The notes under the pieces are model-generated. The model had not been told where the DNA came from. It was given only the letters and a program-made list of their open reading frames with translations, and searched no databases. The position numbers were made by a program, and so were the translations under genes. Positions 15,911-25,773 of a DNA stretch of 64,000 bases are shown piece after piece; position 1 is the first letter of the stretch; each line of letters begins with the position of its first letter. The DNA comes from Rikenellaceae bacterium (GTDB taxonomy: Bacteria > Bacteroidota > Bacteroidia > Bacteroidales > Rikenellaceae): positions 179,005 through 243,004 of the forward strand of contig SUZJ01000003.1 of assembly GCA_015059945.1 (NCBI GenBank), in the 5' to 3' direction.

Positions 15911-18142
15911 ATGTCAGCAATTTACACTTTTATCGTTATCGTTTTGTTGCTACTGGCAGTCGGCGGACTGATGGTAGGCGTATCAAACGACGCCGTAAAC
16001 TTCCTCAATTCGGCACAGGGCGCCAACGCAGCCCCTCGCAAAGTAATCCTCGCTATCGCCTCGCTCGGTATTATTGTGGGTGCTCTCACTTCGAGTGGTA
16101 TGATGGAGGTGGCACGTAGTGGCGTGTTCCATCCTGAGATGTTCACCTTCCACGAGGTAATGATGCTCTTCTTGGGCGTGATGTTTGCCAACGTGATTCT
16201 GCTCGATGTGTTCAACTCGCTCGGTCTGCCCACCTCGACCACCGTAGCACTGGTGTTTGGTCTGCTCGGTTCGGCCATTGCGGTATCGATTATGAAAATC
16301 AATGCCAACGATGCACTCACAATGTCGGATATGTCGCAGTATATCAACTCGGGCAAGGCACTGGCAATGATTTCGGGTATCCTCATCTCGGTAGTCATAG
16401 CGTTCGTTACGGGTACTATACTGATGTTCATAAGCCGCCTTATCTTTACCTTCCGCTACCAGAAGATATTTCGTCGCTGGGGTGCGCTGTGGTGTGGCGT
16501 AGCATTTACAATCATCATCTACTTTGCGCTGTTCAAGGGAATGAAGAGCTCGGGATTGTTGAGTGCCGAGTTTATGACATTCACCCAAGACCACCTGTGG
16601 TTATGCTTGGCAGGAGTGTATCTGTTCAGTTGCCTGCTGATGTATGTACTGCAATTATTCAAGGTTAACATTCTCAAAATTACCATATTGGCAGGTACTT
16701 TCTCGTTGGCTCTGGCATTTGCCGGCAACGACTTGGTAAACTTTATTGGTGTACCCATTGCAGGCTACGATTCGTTTATGCTTGCTCGTGAGGGTGGCGG
16801 CGGAGCCGATATGCTTATGGGCGGTCTGCTCAACCCTGTCAAGGCCGACACTATATTCCTGTTGGCTGCGGGTGTGATTATGGTAGTAACTCTTTGCACC
16901 AGCAAGAAGGCACAACACGTTAGCGAAACCGAGCTAAGCTTGTCGAGCCAAGATGAGGGCAACGAGCGTTTTGGTTCGTCGGCTTTGTCGAGGACAATTG
17001 TCCGCATTGCCGTAAGTTGCAGCCGTTGGTTTGAGGACCACACCCCCAAGAAAACCCTCGACGCCATAAACCGTCGTTTTGAGGTTCCCTCGGCTACCGA
17101 GGCAGAGCGTGGCCAGTTTGACCTTATTCGTGCAACGGTAAACCTCACCGCAAGTTCGATGCTTATTGTGCTGGGTACTTCGCTCAAACTGCCTCTCTCG
17201 ACCACCTACGTTACTTTTATGGTAGCAATGGGTTCGTCGTTGGCCGACCGCGCTTGGGGACGCGAGAGTGCCGTATATCGCATATCGGGTGTACTTACCG
17301 TAGTATCGGGCTGGTTTATCACCGCTTTGGTTGCCTTTGTGCTCTCGTTGGTTGTTACACTGTTGCTCCTGTGGGGTGGCGTGGTTGCAATCGTCGTGCT
17401 GTCGATACTCTGCGTATTTATGATGATTCCCAAGAAGAGCAAAAAGGCAGCCGAGGCCAAAGATGAGGTTAAGGTGGCAGGCATCATCGACGAGAACGAC
17501 GTGCTGGGTAGCGTGGTTACCGAGGTTTGCCAGACTATGCACACCACCACCTCTATCTACGCACAGACCATCGAAGCTACACTGAAAGAGGACCGCAAGG
17601 CTCTGCGTACACTGGTGCGCCAGTCGAACGACCTGTTCTATCAGGCTCGCGAGCGCAAGTACGAGATGCTGCCCACACTCAATAAGTTCCGCGACAACTA
17701 TGTCGATGCAGGTCACTACTATGTGCAGGTGGTTGACTACCTGAGCGAGATGACCAAGGCGTTGGTACACATCACTCGCCCCTGCTACGAGCACATCGAC
17801 AACAACCACCGCGGTATGAGCGAGGAGCAGGTAGAGGACCTGACCATCATCAACAACTCGGTGTCGGAACTCTACCAGCGCATCAACAATATGCTCCAAT
17901 CGGGCGACTTTGCCGAGATTGACCTGGTACTGGCTATGCGTGACGAGCTGTTCGACCACATTGCTCAGGCCATCAAGAACCAGCTGCGCCGTATCCAGAG
18001 CAAGTCTACCAGCACCAAGGCAAGTATGCTCTATCTGACCATCCTCAATGAGACCAAGACAATGGTACTCCAAAGTCGCAACCTGCTCAAGTCGCAGAAG
18101 CACTTTATCGAGGGCCAGATTCCCGACGAGTTGCAGAAGTAG
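15911..18142 (+). CDS. PiT-family inorganic phosphate transporter with C-terminal PhoU-like domain
   Basis: 743 aa, the long form typical of Bacteroidetes. The two PHO4 halves carry the duplicated signature: GVSNDAVNFLNSAQGANAA near the N-terminus and FAGNDLVNFIGVPIAG in the middle. About 10-12 hydrophobic segments are visible to roughly residue 510. The last about 215 residues are soluble, helical and charged (KTLVRQSNDLFYQARERK), resembling a PhoU/DUF47 domain that may sense or gate phosphate uptake. It carries phosphate across the inner membrane in symport with H+ or Na+. Own promoter and terminator, so monocistronic. Confidence 0.9.
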   Translation: MSAIYTFIVIVLLLLAVGGLMVGVSNDAVNFLNSAQGANAAPRKVILAIASLGIIVGALTSSGMMEVARSGVFHPEMFTFHEVMMLFLGVMFANVILLDVFNSLGLPTSTTVALVFGLLGSAIAVSIMKINANDALTMSDMSQYINSGKALAMISGILISVVIAFVTGTILMFISRLIFTFRYQKIFRRWGALWCGVAFTIIIYFALFKGMKSSGLLSAEFMTFTQDHLWLCLAGVYLFSCLLMYVLQLFKVNILKITILAGTFSLALAFAGNDLVNFIGVPIAGYDSFMLAREGGGGADMLMGGLLNPVKADTIFLLAAGVIMVVTLCTSKKAQHVSETELSLSSQDEGNERFGSSALSRTIVRIAVSCSRWFEDHTPKKTLDAINRRFEVPSATEAERGQFDLIRATVNLTASSMLIVLGTSLKLPLSTTYVTFMVAMGSSLADRAWGRESAVYRISGVLTVVSGWFITALVAFVLSLVVTLLLLWGGVVAIVVLSILCVFMMIPKKSKKAAEAKDEVKVAGIIDENDVLGSVVTEVCQTMHTTTSIYAQTIEATLKEDRKALRTLVRQSNDLFYQARERKYEMLPTLNKFRDNYVDAGHYYVQVVDYLSEMTKALVHITRPCYEHIDNNHRGMSEEQVEDLTIINNSVSELYQRINNMLQSGDFAEIDLVLAMRDELFDHIAQAIKNQLRRIQSKSTSTKASMLYLTILNETKTMVLQSRNLLKSQKHFIEGQIPDELQK

Positions 18143-18175
18143 GTGGCAGCCTAACTCTATATCATATAGGTGTTG

Positions 18176-18211
18176 AAAATCCCCCACTAACGCATTAGTG
18201 GGGGATTTTTT
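18176..18211 (+). terminator. Terminator after phosphate transporter (identical copy at 59366)
   Basis: Stem AAAATCCCCCACTAA / TTAGTGGGGGATTTT with loop CGCA, then more T. The 36 bases are identical to the terminator after the DUF4837 gene at 59366-59401. Confidence 0.92.
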
Positions 18212-18216
18212 CTTGT

Positions 18217-18314
18217 TACTCCTATAAGAGCTATAGGAGATATAAAAGTTATAGGAGTTATAAGAGCTATATGATTTTCATTAAGGTCCTTAAAGTCCCT
18301 AATGACCTTAATGG
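18217..18314. repeat. Nonanucleotide composite array (A units, linker, B units)
   Basis: 9-nt units of type A (CTATAGGAG, TTATAGGAG, TTATAAGAG) run to about 18271, then a TATATGATTTTC linker, then type B units (CATTAAGGT, CCTTAAAGT, CCCTAATGA, CCTTAATGG). Same A-linker-B design as at 21923, 42480, 52764 and 56797. Confidence 0.8.
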
Positions 18315-18373
18315 CTTCACCAAAAACAACAACAAAGAGTCCGCAACACTATTGGCCATTATGAAAAAAAGCA

Positions 18374-18881
18374 TAACTTTGTAATGCCGAAAGGGCCAAG
18401 CACCCTCGGCATTACATATTTTTTGATGAAAGTGTTTCCGCTTTTATCCCGTGGTAAGAAATCTGACAGTTTCAATGAAAAGGGGATGGCGACAGCACTC
18501 ATCATCTGTGTTGGTATGCGAATTGATTCCATATCATATACAGGTGTGGAGTTTGTATTCGTTTATTCTTTTCAGGGTTTTGTCAGAGCCTCTTACCAGA
18601 TAAACGGAAGTCGGCTCCACACTTTCTTTGTTTATACAATCTGGCATATTCGGAGCCGTGGCCAGGCAAAACAGTACTACTATGCACTCAAAACATTCGG
18701 AAAAAATCAAGCGACGATGAGCCAAATTTTGCCTTATCAGAGGTCGGTTGGGCAAAAAAATGCAGGCGCAGTGAACATTTTTGGCGAAATATCACTATCT
18801 TGCAATAGTTTTGGTGGAGTAGGCCAATGGAGCTACCCTTTTAGGGTGCAGCACCCACTTGGGCGAATAATAAATAGGTAG
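18374..18881 (+). other. AT-rich intergenic island with promoter, hairpin and doubtful 165-codon frame
   Basis: A TAACTTTG box (18374-18381) with TTGG about 20 nt upstream is followed at once by a hairpin GTAATGCCGA / TCGGCATTAC (18381-18390, 18405-18414). An open frame 18384-18881 starts inside the hairpin. Its translation is rich in Ser, Tyr and Cys, has no domain I recognise, and does not show the codon use of the flanking genes; the region is visibly richer in A/T than its neighbours. It may be a transferred remnant or a non-coding transcript. I do not assign a protein with confidence. Confidence 0.4.
18806..18813 (+). promoter_or_regulatory. Possible -7 box (TAGTTTTG) of the M16 peptidase gene
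   Basis: TAGTTTTG with TTTTTGG about 21 nt upstream. It implies a leader of about 200 nt that contains TACCCTTTTAGGGT and two near-repeats CTACGTTATGGT / CTACGTTAGGGT (18890-18930). Confidence 0.45.
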
Positions 18882-19021
18882 GCCCCTACGTTATGGTGTG
18901 GAAAGTCATTGGGCAACCTCTACGTTAGGGTACAAAGCCACCAAACACCGCACGGCAAAACAAACAACCACAGCGCAATAAACAACAAACAAATAACACT
19001 TAACCAAATCAACAAACAACT

Positions 19022-21835
19022 ATGTTTAAGAAACTGATTTCATTGGCAGCAGTAGTTGCTCTGTCGCTGACGAGCCTCTTCGGCCAGCAGTTTGAGCCCC
19101 TGCCACAGGACCCCGAACTGCGTAAGGGCGTACTCGAGAACGGCCTTACCTACTACATCCGTCACAACGCCACCCCCGCAGGGCAGGCCGACTTCTACAT
19201 CTACGACAAGGTAGGTGCAATTCAGGAGGAGGACTTGCAGATTGGTCTGGCTCACTTCTTGGAGCACATGGCCTTCAACGGCACCAAGAACTATCCCGAC
19301 AAAGATATGATTAACTATCTCGAGAGCATCGGTGTTAAGTTTGGCGCCAACCTGAACGCTTGGACCGCTATGGAGCAGACTCAGTATATGATGCAGAGTG
19401 TGCCCATCACCAATCCCGAGATTGTAGACAAAGTGTTGCTCATCCTGCACGACTGGGCCTACTACATCAGCCTCGAAGAGGAGGAGATTGACAACGAGCG
19501 TGGCGTTATTATCGAGGAGCTCCGCACCCGCAACGACGCCAACTGGCGTATCCGCGAGCAGATGGCCCCCTATCTGTATGGCACCACCAAGTATGCCGAC
19601 CGCAACATTATCGGTACCGAGGAGAGGCTCCGCACCTTCACCTACGACGAGCTGCGCGACTTCTACCACCGCTGGTACAACACCAAGAACCAGTGTATCG
19701 TAATCATTGGCGACTTTGACGCTGCCGAGATGGAGCAGAAGGTTATCAAGCTGTTCAGCACCATTCCTGCCGTAGAGGGTGCCGAGGAGATTGCCTACAT
19801 TCCTATTCCTCCCACTGCCGAGCCCCAGATTGGTATTCTGACCGACCCCGAGGTTACCGAGAGCTCGGTAGAGGTTATCCTGCGTCGCAACGCTATGCCC
19901 AAAGAGCTCAACAATACCATCATCTATGAGCAGATGTCTATTCTCGACAGCTTCGTTAGCATTATTATGAACGAGCGTCTGAGCGACATCGCCCAGCAGC
20001 CCAACGCCCCCTTCTTGGGTGGTCAGTACTACGATGGTAGTGTTACCCGCTCGATGGATATCTGCGAGCTTGCAGCCAGCGCACGCGAGGGCGAGACCCT
20101 CACCGCATTGGAGGCTATCTACACCGAGTTTGAGAAGGCTCGTCGCTATGGCTTCACCCAGTCGGAGTTCGAGAGGGCCCAGACCAACCTGATGCGCAGG
20201 GGCCAGAGCGCCTACGACCGTCGCAACGACCGCCGTCACGGCCAGTTCGTAAGGCAGTACACCGAGAACTTCTCGAACAACACCCCCATCTACTCGGCCG
20301 AGCAGGAGTGGCAGATCGACAGTATGCTTATCAGCTCGATTGACGTAGCTACCGTAAACGGCTTTGCACAGCAGGTTCGCCTTGTTCCTCAGAATATGGT
20401 TGTGCTGCTGACCGTACCTACCAAAGAGGGTTTGGTTAATCCCACCGCCGACGAGGTTAAGGCCGTACTGGCCAAAGTATCGGCTGCCGAGATTGAGGCA
20501 CCTGCCGATAGCGGCGTTAAGGAGCCCCTTATCCCCGAGGGTACCAAGCTGAAAGGCTCGAAGGTTAAAAAGACCACTACCGACAAGTTTGGCAACACCG
20601 TATGGACTCTGAAAAATGGTGTCAAAGTGGTGCTGAAACCCACCGACTTCAAGGCCGACGAGATTGTAATAAACGGCTTTACAATGGGTGGTACCAGCCT
20701 TGTTGCCGACGAGGATATGCCTATGACTCAGCACTTGGCCGACTTTATCGGCTACCAGGGTGTAGGTAAATTCTCGGCAAGCGACTTGCAGAAACAGTTG
20801 GCCGGCAAGGCCGTAAGCCTCCAGCCCTCGTTGGGTGGCACCACCAGCGGTCTGCACGCAAGCTGCTCGCCCAAAGACTTGGAGACTGCTCTGCAAATCA
20901 TCTGGCTCTATGCCAACCAACCCCGCTTCGACGAGGCCTCGTTCAATATGGTTAAGGATATTCTCGTAAACCAGTACACCAACATCGAGTCGGATCCCCA
21001 GTACCAGTTTGCTCGCGAGTTGTTCAACAACATCTACGACCGCCCCGAGCGCTACCGCAGGTTGGGCGCTGCCGATGCCGAGGCTCTCAACTTCGAGCAG
21101 TTCAAGAGGGTTTACACCCAGCTCTACAACAACTTCGACGACTATACCTTCATCATCGTTGGTAACTTCCAGGAGGCCGAGCTGAAACCCCTCGTGGAGA
21201 AATACCTCGGCTCGCTGCCCAAGAATAAAGTCAAAGCTGCCTATAACGTAGAGAACGTGGGTACCTACCAGAGCAGCGTTCGCAACACCGAGTTTGCAGT
21301 GCCTATGCAGATGCCCAAAGTGAGCGTTGCTTGCGCCCTGAGTGGCAACTGGGAGGTTAACCTGAAGAACGAGCTCTGCCTCGACATCCTCACCCAGGTA
21401 CTCGACATCCGCTACACCAAGAGCATCCGCGAGGAGAAGGGTGGCACCTATGGCGTAGGCGTGAGCGGTCAGCTCAGCTCGCTGCCCGAGGTACCCGACT
21501 ACTTGGTGCTGATGAGCTTCGACACCAATACCGAGATGGCCGAGGAGTTGAGCGGTATGCTGATGCCCGAGATTGAGAAGATTGCAGCCGAGGGCCCCGC
21601 AGCCGAGGATTTGGCCAAGATTAAGGAGTATATGCTCAAAACCCACGCCGACCAGCTCAAACAGAACAGCCCCTGGTTGGGTTGGCTGCGCTCGGCACAC
21701 ACCACTGGCATTGACTACGTTAGTGGCTACACCGAGGTTGTCGAGAGCATTAGTGCCGACGACATCAAGGCTGTTGCTGCCAAACTGTTGGCCGATGGCA
21801 ACCAGCTGATGTTCTTTATGAAACCTGCCGAGTAA
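19022..21835 (+). CDS. M16-family (insulinase/pitrilysin-like) metallopeptidase, exported
   Basis: 937 aa with a signal peptide (cleavage near LFG-Q). The inverted zinc motif HxxEH is H78-F-L-E81-H82 in GLAHFLEHMAFNG, and the distal Glu is in GVIIEELRTR (about E165). The catalytic M16 half is followed by a second, inactive M16 half (KVVLKPTDFKADEIVINGFT onward) with the C-terminal signature REEKGGTYGVGVSG, so the full two-domain clam-shell is present. Such periplasmic enzymes degrade peptides too large for small peptidases. Monocistronic: a long leader upstream and a terminator downstream. Confidence 0.93.
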   Translation: MFKKLISLAAVVALSLTSLFGQQFEPLPQDPELRKGVLENGLTYYIRHNATPAGQADFYIYDKVGAIQEEDLQIGLAHFLEHMAFNGTKNYPDKDMINYLESIGVKFGANLNAWTAMEQTQYMMQSVPITNPEIVDKVLLILHDWAYYISLEEEEIDNERGVIIEELRTRNDANWRIREQMAPYLYGTTKYADRNIIGTEERLRTFTYDELRDFYHRWYNTKNQCIVIIGDFDAAEMEQKVIKLFSTIPAVEGAEEIAYIPIPPTAEPQIGILTDPEVTESSVEVILRRNAMPKELNNTIIYEQMSILDSFVSIIMNERLSDIAQQPNAPFLGGQYYDGSVTRSMDICELAASAREGETLTALEAIYTEFEKARRYGFTQSEFERAQTNLMRRGQSAYDRRNDRRHGQFVRQYTENFSNNTPIYSAEQEWQIDSMLISSIDVATVNGFAQQVRLVPQNMVVLLTVPTKEGLVNPTADEVKAVLAKVSAAEIEAPADSGVKEPLIPEGTKLKGSKVKKTTTDKFGNTVWTLKNGVKVVLKPTDFKADEIVINGFTMGGTSLVADEDMPMTQHLADFIGYQGVGKFSASDLQKQLAGKAVSLQPSLGGTTSGLHASCSPKDLETALQIIWLYANQPRFDEASFNMVKDILVNQYTNIESDPQYQFARELFNNIYDRPERYRRLGAADAEALNFEQFKRVYTQLYNNFDDYTFIIVGNFQEAELKPLVEKYLGSLPKNKVKAAYNVENVGTYQSSVRNTEFAVPMQMPKVSVACALSGNWEVNLKNELCLDILTQVLDIRYTKSIREEKGGTYGVGVSGQLSSLPEVPDYLVLMSFDTNTEMAEELSGMLMPEIEKIAAEGPAAEDLAKIKEYMLKTHADQLKQNSPWLGWLRSAHTTGIDYVSGYTEVVESISADDIKAVAAKLLADGNQLMFFMKPAE

Positions 21836-21866
21836 CCCTTACCTACTCGCAGACTATACGCAAGAG

Positions 21867-21899
21867 AGCCCTGCACCGACTCTGGTGCGGGGCTTTTTT
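21867..21899 (+). terminator. Terminator after M16 peptidase
   Basis: AGCCCTGCACC pairs with GGTGCGGGGCT (one wobble) around a 6-nt loop, then TTTTT. Confidence 0.88.
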
Positions 21900-21922
21900 G
21901 TGTGTTTAAGGACCGCAATGAA

Positions 21923-22011
21923 GATAGGAGTTTTAAGAGTTATGGGAGCCATAAGAGCTATTCCTTAAAGACATTAAGGACATTAAGGACCCTAAGGACC
22001 TTAAAGATTAC
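21923..22011. repeat. Nonanucleotide composite array
   Basis: A-type 9-nt units (GATAGGAGT, TTTAAGAGT, TATGGGAGC, CATAAGAGC) to about 21958, then B-type units (CTTAAAGAC, ATTAAGGAC twice, CCTAAGGAC, CTTAAAGAT) at 21964-22008. Confidence 0.8.
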
Positions 22012-22016
22012 ACCTT

Positions 22017-22257
22017 TCGGGAGAGAGAAAAACGCAAATAATTAGGCGAGTACAAGGCGCACAAGGAGGCGGAGCACCTCTTTTGAATTGAGAATTGAGA
22101 ATTGAGAATTGAGAATTCACACACGCCCCCGCCCTTCGGGCACCCCCTCTAACTTAGAGGGGGAATTTCCTTTCGGGAGAGAGAAAAACGCAAATAAAGA
22201 GATGACTGCAAGGCTTGCGAAATAAAAAATGCCCCGCAGTTTACCAATCCAAGAGGT
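22017..22257. repeat. Two truncated nested-hairpin elements, heptamer array and G/C palindrome
   Basis: A first partial copy (about 22029-22070) matches the full element at 22258 through GCGAGTACAAGGCGCACAAG and then breaks off. A heptamer array (AATTGAG)n follows at 22086-22117, then palindrome CCCCCTCTAACTTAGAGGGGG at 22143-22163. A second partial copy (about 22186-22244) runs from AAAAACGCAAATA to GCAGTTTAC, stopping at the apex of the hairpin. Both partial copies keep the left half only, and both follow a TTTCGGGAGAGAG lead-in. No coding capacity. Confidence 0.75.
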
Positions 22258-22382
22258 AAAAACGCAAATAATTAGGCGAGTACAAGGCGCACAAGAAAAC
22301 GCCCTCCGCAGTTTACAAGACGTAAATGAGGAGGGCGTTTATCGCAGTGCAACGCAGTAATCGCCAATTACTTTGCGTTTTT
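22258..22382. repeat. Nested-hairpin element, copy B
   Basis: Nested stems: AAAAACGCAAA (22258-22268) with TTTGCGTTTTT (22372-22382); TAATT-A-GGCGA (22269-22279) with TCGCCAATTA (22361-22370); GCAC (22289-22292) with GTGC (22347-22350); AAACGCCCTCC (22297-22307) with GGAGGGCGTTT (22330-22340); TTTAC (22312-22316) with GTAAA (22322-22326) around loop AAGAC. The core GCAG-stem-AAGAC-stem-TGAG equals copy A while the paired bases differ. The right end abuts the secA stop codon, so on the gene strand it could act as terminator. Confidence 0.82.
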
Positions 22383-25300
22383 TTATGCGCCGTGGCAGTG
22401 CTTGTATTTCTTACCCGAACCGCAAGGACAGGGGTCGTTGGGGCGCACCTTCTTCTCGACGTGTACGGGCGAAGGCTTGCTCTTCTCGCCCTGACCGGCA
22501 GCCGCAGCAGCAGCCATACGCGAAGCCTGCAACTTATTCACATCAATCTTCTGCTGACTCTTCTCCCTCTGGCGCAGGCGGTCGTTAGCGTTCTCGCGAG
22601 TGGGGATAAAGCCTTTGAGCAGTATCGACAGCACCTCGCGGTTAATCTTCTCGATCATTGCGCGGAAGAGGTTGTAGGCCTCGAGCTTATAAATCAGCAG
22701 AGGATCCTTCTGCTCATACGAGGCGTTCTGAACGCTCTGTTTCAGGTCGTCCATAGCCCTCAGGTGCTCGCGCCAGTTGTCGTCGATGGTGGTAAGCATA
22801 GCCAGCTTGGTGAACATCTTATAGATCTCGGCACCCTCGGTATCGACACACCTCTTGACATTGCAGAGCACGTTGTAGACCAGCACGCCATTGGTAACGG
22901 GGATGTAGAGGTTCTCGACCTGATCGCCCTGTTTCTCGATGATGTTGTTGAGCACAGGCATAGCGGTCTGTGCCACCATCTGTGCCCTACGAGCGTATGC
23001 TGCGCGCAGGTCGGCCACAATCATCTCGGCCAGCTCGGCAGTCGAAGCCTTGTTGTAGGCCTCCTCGCCAAACGAGGGCTGCATAGCCACCTGACGGATA
23101 AGCTCAATTGAGAAGTCCTCGAACGAAGCGCCCTGAGTGTTCTCGGCAAAGGTCTCGGCAAAGTCGAGCATCATATTGTCGAGGTCAATCTCTACCCTCT
23201 CGCCGTGCAGAGCGTGTTTGCGCTGGGTGTAGATAACGGTACGCTGCGAGTTCATCACATCGTCGTATTCGAGCAGGCGTTTACGCACACCAAAGTTGTT
23301 CTCCTCGACCTTCTTCTGAGCCCTCTCAATAGCCTTCGACATCATACCTGCCTGGATAACCTCGCCCTCTTGGAGGCCCATCTTGTCCATCATCGATGCC
23401 AGACGGTCGCCACCAAACAGACGCATCAGGTCATCCTCGACCGACACAAAGAACTGCGACGAGCCGGGGTCACCCTGACGTCCTGCACGACCCCTCAACT
23501 GGCGGTCTACACGACGGCTCTCGTGGCGCTCGGTACCCACAATGGCCAGACCACCTGCAGCCTTGACCTCGGGGGTGAGTTTAATATCGGTACCACGACC
23601 TGCCATATTGGTTGCAATGGTCACCTGGCCAGCTCTACCTGCCTCGGCAACAACCTGTGCCTCGCGTGCGTGCTCCTTGGCATTGAGCACGTTGTGGGGA
23701 ATGTGGCGGATTTTCAGAATTCGGCTCAGCAGCTCCGACACCTCAACCGAGGTGGTACCAACCAGTACGGGGCGTCCCTCGCCAACCAGCCTTACAATCT
23801 CATCCACAACGGCGTTGTATTTCTCGCGCTTGGTCTTGTAAACCAAGTCGTCGCGGTCGTCACGCGCAATGGGTTTGTTGGTGGGGATAACCACCACGTC
23901 GAGCTTGTAGATGCTCCAAAACTCGCTTGCCTCGGTCTCGGCAGTACCGGTCATACCGCCCAACTTGTGGTACATACGGAAGTAGTTTTGCAGCGTAATG
24001 GTAGCAAAGGTCTGGGTTGCGGCCTCGACCTTTACACGCTCCTTAGCCTCGATAGCCTGGTGCAGACCATCGGAGTAGCGGCGGCCCTCCATAATACGGC
24101 CAGTCTGCTCGTCTACAATCTTCACCTTGTTGTCAATCAGCACATACTCAACATCCTTCTCGAACATACTGTATGCTTTGAGCAGCTGGTTGATGGTGTG
24201 TACGCGCTCGCTCTTGATGGCGTAGTCGGCCAGCATAGCATCCTTCTTGGCCACCTTCTCCTCGGCCGTAGCCTCGCTCTTTTCGAGTGCAGCCACCTCC
24301 GAGCCAATATCGGGCAGCACGAAGAACTTGTCCTCGCCCACAGCGTTGGCCAACATCTCGTGGCCCTTGTCGGTGAGCTCTACCGAGTTGAGCTTCTCGT
24401 CAATAACGAAGAAGAGCTCGTCGGTAATCTCGGGCATACGCTCGTTGTGGTTCTGCATATATATGGCCTCGGTCTTTTGCAGCAGTACCTTCATACCCTG
24501 CTCGGAGAGGAACTTGATGAGCGACTTGTTCTTGGGCAGACCTTTGTGCGAGCGGAGCAGCCATACGCCACCCTCGTCGTTCTTACCCTCGGCAATCAGT
24601 TTTTTGGCCTTCACCAAGCACTCGTTAGCCAAGTTGCGCTGCATATTGTAGAGCCTCTCTACGATATCGCGGTACTGGTCAAAGAGTTGGTCGTCGCCCT
24701 TGGGCACTGGGCCCGAGATAATCAGAGGGGTACGCGCATCGTCAATCAATACTGAGTCTACCTCATCGACAATGGCAAAGTGGTGTTTGCGCTGCACGAG
24801 CTCTTTGGCCTGAATGGACATATTGTCGCGCAGGTAGTCGAAACCGAACTCGTTGTTGGTACCGAAGGTAATGTTGGCCATATAGGCCTTGCGCCTCTCG
24901 GCCGAGTTGGGGCGATAGTTGTCGATACACTCAACCGACAGACCGTGGAACTGGTACATAGGGCCCATCCACTCGCAGTCACGCTTGGCCAGATAGTCGT
25001 TCACAGTTACAACGTGTACGCCCTTGCCTGCCAGAGCGTTAAGGAATACGGGCAGGGTAGCCACCAGAGTCTTACCCTCACCGGTTGCCATCTCGGCGAT
25101 TTTGCCTTTGTGGAGCACCACGCCACCAAACAGCTGGCAGTCGTAGTGGACCATATCCCACTTGATATCATTGCCACCTGCCAACCAGTGTGTCTGCCAA
25201 ATGGCCTTGTCGCCCTCGATGCTCACAAAGTCGCGGTCGGCAGCCAAGTTGCGGTCAAACTCGCTTGCAGTAACCTCAACCACCTCGGCCTCGGCAAACC

Positions 25301-25664
25301 TGCGAGCCGTAGACTTCATAATGGCAAACGCCTCGGGCAAAATCTCATCGAGTCGTTTTTCGATTTTCTCATCTACCTTTTTGGTCAGCTCGTCAATCTC
25401 TTTGGAGATGTTGCTCTTCTTCTCGATGCTGATGTTGCCTTCGAGCTCGACTTTCAGCTGAGCGATGCGCTCCTCCTCGGGGCGGATAAACTCGGCAATG
25501 TTGGCCCTCAGGGCAGCCGAGCGACCACGCAACTCGTCATTCGAAAGGGCGTCAATCTGTGGGTATAGTGCCAGCACCTTGTCTACATAGGGCTGAATCT
25601 CTTTGCGATCCTTGTCGCTCTTTGTTCCGAAGAACAATTTGAGGATTGATTGAACTATATTCAT
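22383..25664 (-). CDS. secA: Preprotein translocase ATPase SecA
   Basis: 1093 aa, as usual for Bacteroidetes SecA with its extra insertion. The Walker A motif ATGEGKT is at residues 193-199, followed by [14 protein letters not shown], the DEAD-like [14 protein letters not shown], and the second motor domain with [12 protein letters not shown] and [16 protein letters not shown]. The C-terminus ends in the zinc-binding [15 protein letters not shown]. It drives protein export through SecYEG, working with the SecDF encoded at 46765. The stop codon merges with the nested-hairpin element. A weak TATCTTCG box lies at 25747-25754 on the minus strand. Confidence 0.98.
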   Translation of the reverse strand: MNIVQSILKLFFGTKSDKDRKEIQPYVDKVLALYPQIDALSNDELRGRSAALRANIAEFIRPEEERIAQLKVELEGNISIEKKSNISKEIDELTKKVDEKIEKRLDEILPEAFAIMKSTARRFAEAEVVEVTASEFDRNLAADRDFVSIEGDKAIWQTHWLAGGNDIKWDMVHYDCQLFGGVVLHKGKIAEMATGEGKTLVATLPVFLNALAGKGVHVVTVNDYLAKRDCEWMGPMYQFHGLSVECIDNYRPNSAERRKAYMANITFGTNNEFGFDYLRDNMSIQAKELVQRKHHFAIVDEVDSVLIDDARTPLIISGPVPKGDDQLFDQYRDIVERLYNMQRNLANECLVKAKKLIAEGKNDEGGVWLLRSHKGLPKNKSLIKFLSEQGMKVLLQKTEAIYMQNHNERMPEITDELFFVIDEKLNSVELTDKGHEMLANAVGEDKFFVLPDIGSEVAALEKSEATAEEKVAKKDAMLADYAIKSERVHTINQLLKAYSMFEKDVEYVLIDNKVKIVDEQTGRIMEGRRYSDGLHQAIEAKERVKVEAATQTFATITLQNYFRMYHKLGGMTGTAETEASEFWSIYKLDVVVIPTNKPIARDDRDDLVYKTKREKYNAVVDEIVRLVGEGRPVLVGTTSVEVSELLSRILKIRHIPHNVLNAKEHAREAQVVAEAGRAGQVTIATNMAGRGTDIKLTPEVKAAGGLAIVGTERHESRRVDRQLRGRAGRQGDPGSSQFFVSVEDDLMRLFGGDRLASMMDKMGLQEGEVIQAGMMSKAIERAQKKVEENNFGVRKRLLEYDDVMNSQRTVIYTQRKHALHGERVEIDLDNMMLDFAETFAENTQGASFEDFSIELIRQVAMQPSFGEEAYNKASTAELAEMIVADLRAAYARRAQMVAQTAMPVLNNIIEKQGDQVENLYIPVTNGVLVYNVLCNVKRCVDTEGAEIYKMFTKLAMLTTIDDNWREHLRAMDDLKQSVQNASYEQKDPLLIYKLEAYNLFRAMIEKINREVLSILLKGFIPTRENANDRLRQREKSQQKIDVNKLQASRMAAAAAAGQGEKSKPSPVHVEKKVRPNDPCPCGSGKKYKHCHGA

Positions 25665-25773
25665 ATCGTTATGGTGTATTATTTTGTTCTGTCTAAAACT
25701 CTCTGTCGCACTCGTTCACACTTGCGCCCGCGCGCGTAAAACGGTGCGAAGATACGCAAAAAAAAGTTGAAAC

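Noticed and set aside
19040..21700. Very long open frame antisense to the M16 peptidase gene (also antisense frames over secA, dnaJ and secDF)
   Set aside because: They are shadows caused by the strong codon bias of the sense genes; the translations show no domains or signal peptides and the sense proteins are complete, recognised families.
25665..25773. SecM-like arrest peptide in the secA leader
   Set aside because: No open frame with a hydrophobic or arrest-like end is visible in the 109-nt gap.
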